A DNA stretch of 10,970 bases from DYGX01 sp035325905. Its GTDB lineage: Bacteria > Chloroflexota > Anaerolineae > Aggregatilineales > Aggregatilineaceae. The translations under genes and the position numbers were made by a program. The notes beneath the pieces are model-generated. The model was given only the letters and a program-made list of their open reading frames with translations. It was not told where the DNA came from and did not search any database. The DNA lies in NCBI GenBank assembly GCA_035325905.1, contig DAOKYY010000104.1:1-10970 (forward strand). Reading direction: 5' to 3'. Within the stretch, counting starts at the first letter, position 1. Every line of letters begins with the position of its first letter. Positions 6,654 to 10,970 of the stretch are shown here, in pieces.

Positions 6654-7133
6654 CTAGGGCGAGAAGTAGATGTACAGCTTCAGGCGGCCCAGCATCAGCT
6701 CGTCGCCGTCCTGCACGCGCCGCTCCGCCGACGCGGGCAGCGGCTCGCCATTCAGCCGGGTGCCATTGGTGCTGTTGAGGTCCATCAGGTACAGCGCGTT
6801 ATTGTCACGCATCAGGCGGGCGTGCCGGCGCGAGACGCCGCATTCGTCGGCGCCGTGCGGAGTCAGGTTGATATACGTAACGCCTTCGGAAAAATCCGTT
6901 ACGCGGCCCAGCACGACTTCTTTCTTGATCCGGATCATGATCGGCGTCGGCTCGGCGCCTACCTGGAGAATCAGCACCCCGTCGGGACCGAGCGTGCTGG
7001 TCGTCAGCCGGTCCGCTTCATCAATCGACAACTGGCGCGTCGTCAGGGGCATGGGTACCTGGGCAACACCGCATCGCTCACAGTAAATTGTGCCTTCCTG
7101 ATTCTCGTTTCCGCAGTGCACGCAGAGCGGCAT
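6654..7133 (-). CDS. Zinc-ribbon plus FHA-domain protein
   Basis: A 159-residue cytosolic protein. Residues 4-21 form a small zinc ribbon (Cys4, Cys7, Cys18, Cys21; CxxC-x10-CxxC). After a linker, residues about 65-157 form a forkhead-associated domain with the conserved phosphothreonine-site residues: GR (76-77), SRRHA (101-105) and LNSTNGTRLNGE (119-130). FHA domains bind phosphothreonine peptides made by PknB-like Ser/Thr kinases, so it probably reads kinase output and recruits or regulates a partner; no kinase gene is in the window. The ATG at 7133 is preferred since the zinc ribbon begins there and AAAGGA lies 9 bases ahead; an ATG at 7187 would add 18 residues without recognisable character. 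It opens the four-gene block that continues with lipoprotein, WD40 and TPR genes. Confidence 0.9.
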   Translation of the reverse strand: MPLCVHCGNENQEGTIYCERCGVAQVPMPLTTRQLSIDEADRLTTSTLGPDGVLILQVGAEPTPIMIRIKKEVVLGRVTDFSEGVTYINLTPHGADECGVSRRHARLMRDNNALYLMDLNSTNGTRLNGEPLPASAERRVQDGDELMLGRLKLYIYFSP

Positions 7134-7229
7134 AGCCCTGAATCCTTTCACGTCTAGTGGCCCGTTTAATATGCTCCCACGCGCCATTATGGACCTATTT
7201 TCGCGCCCGCGCGACTGGAGCGCGACACG
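7134..7229. other. 96-bp gap between the PHP and FHA genes
   Basis: GC-rich next to the PHP stop, then a patch of AT-rich bases at about 7165-7200 that could hold the promoter of the FHA block, although no well-spaced -35/-10 pair stands out. No terminator with a T run is seen after the PHP gene, so read-through from it is possible. Confidence 0.4.
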
Positions 7230-8066
7230 CTAGATCGCCACCCACCCGCTGATCTGCCGCTGCTCGAAGGTGCACAGCCGCGTAAACCCCGCCGCGCGCG
7301 CCAGCGCCAGCGCCTCGTCAAAGCGGTGCGCGACATGCTCCGGGCGGTGCGCGTCGCTGCCGAGCGTGAGCAATTCGCCGCCCATCTCGCGGTACCAGCG
7401 CAGCGCGTCCAGCGCCGGATGCGCCTCGTCCACGCGGCGCCGGTAGCCCCCGGTGTTGATCTCGACCGCGATCCCCGCCTCGATACACGCCTGCCACACC
7501 GGGCGATACAGGTCTTCCCACTCATGCGTGTCGAAGCGCGCGTACACGTCGTATCCGACGCGCTTGACAACATCGACGTGCGCCAGAATCTCGAACCCCC
7601 CGGCCTGCACCATCTCGACCAGCTCCGCGAAATAGCGTCCAAAGGCTTCCGCCGGGCCGCGCGACGCGTAGTACGACCGGTCGAAGACGCTGAATTCGCC
7701 ACCAGTCCAATGCAGGCTGCCGAGCACCACGTCATACGGCCAGCGATCCAGCACGGCGCGGTGCGCCTCGGCGTAGATATGCGGCTCGCCGATCTCGACC
7801 CCGGCGCGGATCGCCAGCCCCTGCCCGGCGAATTCGGCGCGCGCCGCTTCCAACTGCTCGAAGAAGCGCGCCGGCTGGTAATAGCCGGGGCACTGGTCGC
7901 CGGGGTTCAGGTCATAATGCTCGGTGAAGGCGATCTCGCGCAGGCCGCGCTCGAGCGCGGCGGCGCACATCGCCGCCATCGTCGCGTCGCAATCGCAGCT
8001 CTCGCGGCTGTGCATATGATAATCCATCGGCGCCGCGCCATTCGCGCGGGCGTGGTGATCGGTCAC
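7230..8066 (-). CDS. PHP-family phosphoesterase, histidinol-phosphatase (HisJ/HisK) type
   Basis: A 278-residue cytosolic metal-dependent phosphoesterase, near the usual size for PHP histidinol-phosphatases, which remove phosphate from L-histidinol phosphate in histidine biosynthesis. Metal-binding motifs appear in the family order, numbered from the GTG: DYHMHS (His17, His19), TEHYD (His50), GVEIG (Glu91), GSLHW (His119), LAHVDVVKR (His163), VEINTGG (about 202-208) and GSDAHRPEHV (Asp238, His240). All expected ligands look intact. The start GTG at 8066 is preferred: AAAGGGA (8078-8072) lies 5 bases ahead, and it leaves a 28-base gap to the upstream gene. The ATG at 8126 would overlap that gene by 32 bases, and the ATG at 8027 lacks a ribosome-binding site. 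No other his gene is present, so another small phosphoester substrate is possible. Confidence 0.85.
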   Translation of the reverse strand: MTDHHARANGAAPMDYHMHSRESCDCDATMAAMCAAALERGLREIAFTEHYDLNPGDQCPGYYQPARFFEQLEAARAEFAGQGLAIRAGVEIGEPHIYAEAHRAVLDRWPYDVVLGSLHWTGGEFSVFDRSYYASRGPAEAFGRYFAELVEMVQAGGFEILAHVDVVKRVGYDVYARFDTHEWEDLYRPVWQACIEAGIAVEINTGGYRRRVDEAHPALDALRWYREMGGELLTLGSDAHRPEHVAHRFDEALALARAAGFTRLCTFEQRQISGWVAI

Positions 8067-8094
8067 GACAGTCCCTTTCTCATCCGGCGAGCGC

Positions 8095-9153
8095 TCACCG
8101 CCGCCGGTAGGCGATATTGCCCTCAAACAGCACCACCGGCGTCCCGTCCGGGTCCGCCACCGCCGCCAGCCGCACCCCGTCCATCAGGGTCGCAGGCGCG
8201 TGGAGCAGCGGCACATTCGCGCAGACCAGTTGATCGACAATCGCGTCGAGGTCGGTCACGCGCAGCGTGATATGCCGCGCGCCGGGCCGCAGCGGGCGCG
8301 GGTCCTGCGCCGGAGTCTCGCTCTCCAGCGGCTCGGCGCCGCTGACCAGCTCCAGCAGGGTGCGGCCGCTGTCCAGGTGCGTGATCGTCAGCCCGGCCTG
8401 CGGCCAGTCGAACTGGCCCAGCACGCGGAAGCCAAGCAGCCCCCGGTAAAAATCGAGCGAGCGATCCAGATCAGCCACTGCAATCCCGACCTGCGCGATC
8501 CCGTGCACGTGCGGCAGCGGCGCGGGCATCTCGGCGGCAGGCGGCGGGAGCGTCTGCTCGCTGGCCCCTGGCTCGCGGGCCGGGGCGGGCGCTGCTTCCT
8601 CACCGGCGAAGATCGGCGGCGCGATCCGCCCCGGATCGTCGATATAGCGCGCCAGGCGGCGGATCAGGCGGTGAACCGTTTTCGGCTCGGCCAGGACGTA
8701 TGGGTACACCGGCAGATCGCGATGCAGGCCGAGCACCGCGCGAATCTCGTCCGACGACAGCGCGTCCGGCTCGTTTTGCCGACCGGCGGCGATGATCAGG
8801 TGCGCGTCCGGGCGCAGCGCCGCCAGCCGCTGGAGCGCGGTCTGGATCGTGCGCGGCGCGAGAATTTTCACCGCGTCGATGATCGCGACGTAGCCATCGC
8901 AGCGCAGCAGCCCGGCGCCGGGCGCCATGCGGTTGCTAAGCGATTGCACATACACTGGCTGCGACGACAAGCCAGTCAGCTTGACGAAACACGGCGCGCT
9001 GCCGCCCGGCCCGATCCGCGATTCAACTGGCTCCATCGCCCACACCAGCCGCATAAACGACTCGGTATCGACCGGCGAGAGGTGAGAGTCGTCCTCGGCT
9101 GCGATGCGCGCCTGATCCGGCCCATAGAACCCAAACACCGCGATTTTGAACAT
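8095..9153 (-). CDS. Fusion of a degenerate MglA/Ras-like GTPase domain and a VOC (glyoxalase-like) domain
   Basis: A 352-residue protein of unknown function. Residues 1-172 align in order with the small MglA-like GTPases common in filamentous bacteria, best over GYVAIIDAVK (87-96) and PDALSSDEIRAVLGLHRDLP (129-148). The nucleotide-binding motifs look lost: the P-loop position reads FGFYGPDQARIAAE without the Gly-Lys-Ser/Thr, the switch region lacks GTPGQ, and the NKxD position reads GRQN. After a Pro/Ala-rich linker (about 185-215), residues 216-346 form a VOC domain, QVGIAVADLDRSLDFYRGLL, with a plausible complete metal site: Gln221, Glu268, His294 and Glu344, as in glyoxalase I and methylmalonyl-CoA epimerase. 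So the second half may be an enzyme while the first is a scaffold or sensor. The ATG follows a TATAAT promoter box and a GAGGGGA stretch. The PHP gene follows by 28 bases, probably in one transcript. Confidence 0.82.
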   Translation of the reverse strand: MFKIAVFGFYGPDQARIAAEDDSHLSPVDTESFMRLVWAMEPVESRIGPGGSAPCFVKLTGLSSQPVYVQSLSNRMAPGAGLLRCDGYVAIIDAVKILAPRTIQTALQRLAALRPDAHLIIAAGRQNEPDALSSDEIRAVLGLHRDLPVYPYVLAEPKTVHRLIRRLARYIDDPGRIAPPIFAGEEAAPAPAREPGASEQTLPPPAAEMPAPLPHVHGIAQVGIAVADLDRSLDFYRGLLGFRVLGQFDWPQAGLTITHLDSGRTLLELVSGAEPLESETPAQDPRPLRPGARHITLRVTDLDAIVDQLVCANVPLLHAPATLMDGVRLAAVADPDGTPVVLFEGNIAYRRR

Positions 9154-9197
9154 AAGAACGGGGTCCCCTCTGCCCGGAACCAGCGCCAGCCGCCGCC

Positions 9198-9203
9198 ATT
9201 ATA
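9198..9203 (-). promoter_or_regulatory. Promoter -10 box (TATAAT) for the GTPase-like/VOC and PHP genes
   Basis: A perfect TATAAT on the minus strand inside GC-rich sequence, 44 bases ahead of the ATG at 9153, which would give a 5' leader of roughly 38 bases. The hexamer 17 bases further upstream (CTGCGC) is a poor -35, so the promoter may be weak or need an activator. The position downstream of the lpdA terminator fits a new transcription unit. Confidence 0.5.
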
Positions 9204-9315
9204 ACGCGCTGCCCGGCGCGGCGCAGGGCCGAGCGCGGGCGTGCAGTATCCTCTGCCGTTTCTTGTTGCCCGTGGCGTTGACTGCTGCTGCTTATGTCAG
9301 GCGCGTGCCAGGCGC

Positions 9316-9344
9316 GAAAAGCCCCCGGTCAGAGCCAGGGGCCT
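9316..9344 (-). terminator. Intrinsic terminator of lpdA
   Basis: On the minus strand, AGGCCCCTGG (9344-9335) pairs with CCGGGGGCTT (9328-9319) around a 6-base loop, giving a 10-bp stem with two G-U pairs, and it runs into TTTTC (9320-9316). It lies 32 bases after the lpdA stop and separates lpdA from the following unit. Confidence 0.85.
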
Positions 9345-9376
9345 ACGCAGTGATCCACTGGAGGCGCAGCCCGCGA

Positions 9377-10780
9377 TCAGGCGTTGAGCATGTGCCCTTC
9401 CAGGCCGTGCGCGGCTTCCATCAGCGCCTCGGACAGCGTCGGGTGGGCGTGGACGTTGTTCGCCAGCTCGTAGGAGGTCAGCTCCCACTTCTGCGCCAGC
9501 GTCAGCTCTGGCAGCAGCTCGGTTACATCCGGGCCGATCAGGTGCCCGCCGAGCAGCTCGCCGTACTGCTTGTCGCTGATCAGCTTGACAAAGCCGACCG
9601 GCTCGTTCAGCCCCAGCGCCTTGCCGTTGATGCGGAAGGGGAACTTGGCAACCTCGATCTCGCGGCCCAGCTCGCGCGCCTGCTGCTCGGTGTAGCCGAA
9701 GCTCGCGACCTGCGGCTGGCAGTAGGTGCAGCGTGGCATCATCACATAGTCAAGCGTCGTCGTCTCGACCCCGGCGATGTTCTCCGCCGCGATCACGCCC
9801 TGCGCGCTGCCGACATGCGCCAGCATCAGCTTGCCGGTCACGTCGCCAATCGCCCACACGCCGGGGACGCTCGTCGCCATCCGCTCGTCAACCTCGATCC
9901 CGCCCTTTTCCGCCAGCTTCAGTCCCTCGATGTTCTCCAGGCCGTAGCCTTCCGTGCGGGGCTTGAAGCCGATGGCCTGCATCGCCTTCTCGGCTTCGAG
10001 CGCCTGCGTCTGGCCGTCTTTGCTGACGGTGACTTTCACGCCGCTGCCGGTATCTTCGATGCCCTCGACGCGCGTCCCGGTCATGAACTTAACGCCGAGT
10101 TTCTTGTACTGCTTCTCGATCTCGGTCGAGACTTCTTCGTCTTCGAGCGGGAGCAGGTGCGGCAGATACTCGACGATCGTCACGTCGACGCCGTAGTTGT
10201 GCATCACGTAGGCGAACTCCATGCCGATTGGCCCCGCCCCGGCGATCACGATGCTCTTGGGCAGAGTCTCGGACATAATCGCTTCGAGGTAGGTGATCAC
10301 GTTGTCGGAAAGCTGCGTGCCGGGCAGCAGGCGCGTCTCCGCGCCGGTCGCGATGATCAGGTTTTTCGTCTTGAGTGTTTCGGAGTTTCCATCGCCCAGA
10401 TCGACCGCCACGGTCGACTTGTCCTGAATCGTGCCCCAGCCGTTGTACGTGTCGATCTTGTTCATCTTCATCAGGGACTGCACGCCCTTGACCAGGCGAT
10501 TCGACACGTCGCGGCTGCGCTTGAAGGCTGCCGAATAGTCGACCGACACGCCGCCCTCGGCGCTAAAGCCGAAGTCTTTGAGACGATGCTGGAAGATATG
10601 CGCCAGCTCGGCGTTGCGCAGCAGGGCTTTGGAGGGAATACAGCCGACGTTGAGGCACACGCCGCCCCACCATTGCTTTTCGACGATAGCCGTTTTCAGG
10701 CCCAACTGCGAGGCGCGAATCGCGGCGATATAGCCCCCCGGCCCCGCGCCGAGAACGACGACATCATACTCTTGTGCCAT
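9377..10780 (-). CDS. lpdA: Dihydrolipoyl dehydrogenase (E3)
   Basis: A complete 467-residue flavoprotein that reoxidises dihydrolipoamide with NAD+, serving as E3 of pyruvate, 2-oxoglutarate or branched-chain dehydrogenase complexes or the glycine cleavage system. FAD-binding GAGPGG is at residues 11-16; the redox disulfide motif GGVCLNVGCIPSK has Cys42 and Cys47; the NAD-binding motif is GAGPIGMEFA; the second FAD contact is VPGVWAIGDV; and the C-terminal catalytic pair His446-Glu451 lies in HAHPTLSEA. All key residues are intact. VCLNVGCIPSKALLRNAELA and much of the rest resemble the mycobacterial LpdC type as I remember it, unlike the TCLNxGC form of many other bacteria. The ATG at 10780 has AAAGGAG 10 bases ahead; a TTG at 10789 would be too close. 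No E1 or E2 gene is adjacent, and a terminator follows, so it is probably transcribed alone. Confidence 0.97.
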   Translation of the reverse strand: MAQEYDVVVLGAGPGGYIAAIRASQLGLKTAIVEKQWWGGVCLNVGCIPSKALLRNAELAHIFQHRLKDFGFSAEGGVSVDYSAAFKRSRDVSNRLVKGVQSLMKMNKIDTYNGWGTIQDKSTVAVDLGDGNSETLKTKNLIIATGAETRLLPGTQLSDNVITYLEAIMSETLPKSIVIAGAGPIGMEFAYVMHNYGVDVTIVEYLPHLLPLEDEEVSTEIEKQYKKLGVKFMTGTRVEGIEDTGSGVKVTVSKDGQTQALEAEKAMQAIGFKPRTEGYGLENIEGLKLAEKGGIEVDERMATSVPGVWAIGDVTGKLMLAHVGSAQGVIAAENIAGVETTTLDYVMMPRCTYCQPQVASFGYTEQQARELGREIEVAKFPFRINGKALGLNEPVGFVKLISDKQYGELLGGHLIGPDVTELLPELTLAQKWELTSYELANNVHAHPTLSEALMEAAHGLEGHMLNA

Positions 10781-10790
10781 AGGGTGCAAG

Positions 10791-10797
10791 CTCCTTT
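10791..10797 (-). promoter_or_regulatory. Ribosome-binding site of lpdA
   Basis: AAAGGAG on the minus strand, 10 bases ahead of the ATG at 10780, the same motif and spacing as before the dehydrogenase gene. It excludes the TTG at 10789, which would be one base away. Confidence 0.8.
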
Positions 10798-10829
10798 ATG
10801 TCACGCAGTAGGAATCGATCAGAATACTT

Positions 10830-10864
10830 CAGCCGTTAGTGATTATCAGTTAGCCATCAGTTAA
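10830..10864 (+). repeat. Degenerate heptamer repeats upstream of lpdA
   Basis: Consecutive 7-base units CAGCCGT, TAGTGAT, TATCAGT, TAGCCAT and CAGTTAA, all close to the pattern TAGNNNT, read on the plus strand. The stretch also holds GATAAT on the minus strand (10847-10842), a possible -10 box for lpdA with a poor -35. The composition is more AT-rich than the surrounding genes. Confidence 0.6.
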
Positions 10865-10884
10865 GAGTTGAATACCAGGCAGGA

Positions 10885-10900
10885 AACAGGTTCTCCTGTT
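10885..10900. promoter_or_regulatory. Palindrome AACAGG-ttct-CCTGTT in the lpdA leader region
   Basis: A perfect 6-bp inverted repeat with a 4-base centre, about 105 bases ahead of the lpdA start and between the two heptamer arrays. There is no T run on either side, so it is no terminator. It may be a regulator-binding site or chance; no known operator was recognised. Confidence 0.3.
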
Positions 10901-10937
10901 GTGGATACCTAGCAGCGTAGAGTGTACGGCCTGGGTT

Positions 10938-10965
10938 CGTGCTAACCGCTAACTGCTAATCGCTA
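10938..10965 (-). repeat. Second heptamer array, opposite orientation
   Basis: Read on the minus strand, four consecutive units TAGCGAT, TAGCAGT, TAGCGGT and TAGCACG occur without a gap (10965-10938), the first three matching TAGCRRT/TAGNNNT and the last diverging at its end. It reads opposite to the array at 10830-10864, so the two form an inverted pair about 75 bases apart. It may continue past the window edge. Confidence 0.7.
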
Positions 10966-10970
10966 TGTGA

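Noticed and set aside
7190..7230. GC-rich self-complementary stretch after the PHP gene stop considered as a terminator
   Set aside because: Possible stems are short and on the minus strand are followed by AAAAT rather than a T run.
7326..8270. Plus-strand open frame of 314 codons opposite the PHP gene
   Set aside because: The minus strand keeps every PHP metal-binding motif; the plus-strand product is without motifs.
8200..9204. Plus-strand open frame of 334 codons opposite the VOC fusion gene
   Set aside because: Shadow frame of high-GC coding sequence; the minus-strand product has clear VOC and GTPase-like patterns.
9146..10864. Plus-strand open frame of about 570 codons running antisense across the whole lpdA gene
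   Set aside because: It is a shadow of a GC-rich gene: the minus strand encodes an unmistakable, complete lipoamide dehydrogenase, and the antisense product has low-complexity composition (many Arg, Leu, Asp, His) without any recognisable motif.

Overview
This is a GC-rich window (by eye about two thirds G+C) in which all ten recognisable genes read on the minus strand, tightly packed, with no insertion sequence, phage gene, CRISPR array, tRNA or rRNA seen. The gene content suggests a Chloroflexota bacterium, probably in or near the Anaerolineae: an ECF sigma factor paired with a DUF5667 membrane protein, Pro/Thr-rich 'TRTPRPT' tails, a zinc-ribbon plus FHA protein, an FxLYD-like lipoprotein and an MglA-like GTPase fold. 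This is inference from family content, since there is no marker gene in the window.

In the direction of transcription (right to left): (1) lpdA (10780-9377) encodes a complete dihydrolipoyl dehydrogenase that stands alone, with a 190-base leader holding heptamer repeats and a good intrinsic terminator (9344-9316). (2) A second unit starts at a TATAAT box (9203-9198) and encodes a protein joining a degenerate Ras/MglA-like GTPase fold to a VOC (glyoxalase-type) domain, followed by a PHP phosphoesterase of the histidinol-phosphatase type. (3) After 96 bases comes a compact four-gene block: zinc-ribbon/FHA protein, FxLYD-like lipoprotein, secreted ten-repeat WD40 protein, and four-helix membrane protein with TPR-like repeats. 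(4) A beta-hydroxyacid dehydrogenase of the 3-hydroxyisobutyrate dehydrogenase family follows, ending just before a long inverted repeat. (5) Last is an ECF sigma factor overlapping, by ATGA, a single-pass DUF5667 protein that is its likely membrane-bound regulator. A strong hairpin at 11-47 closes the left edge and is oriented to end a plus-strand gene outside the window.

The units look functionally separate: central carbon metabolism (lpdA, dehydrogenase), phosphoester/VOC chemistry, an envelope module readable by Ser/Thr phosphorylation (FHA, with lipoprotein, beta-propeller and TPR partners), and cell-surface signalling to transcription (ECF/DUF5667). The least familiar items are the pseudo-GTPase/VOC fusion and the four-gene FHA/lipoprotein/WD40/TPR block. 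I see no clear new defence or mobile system.
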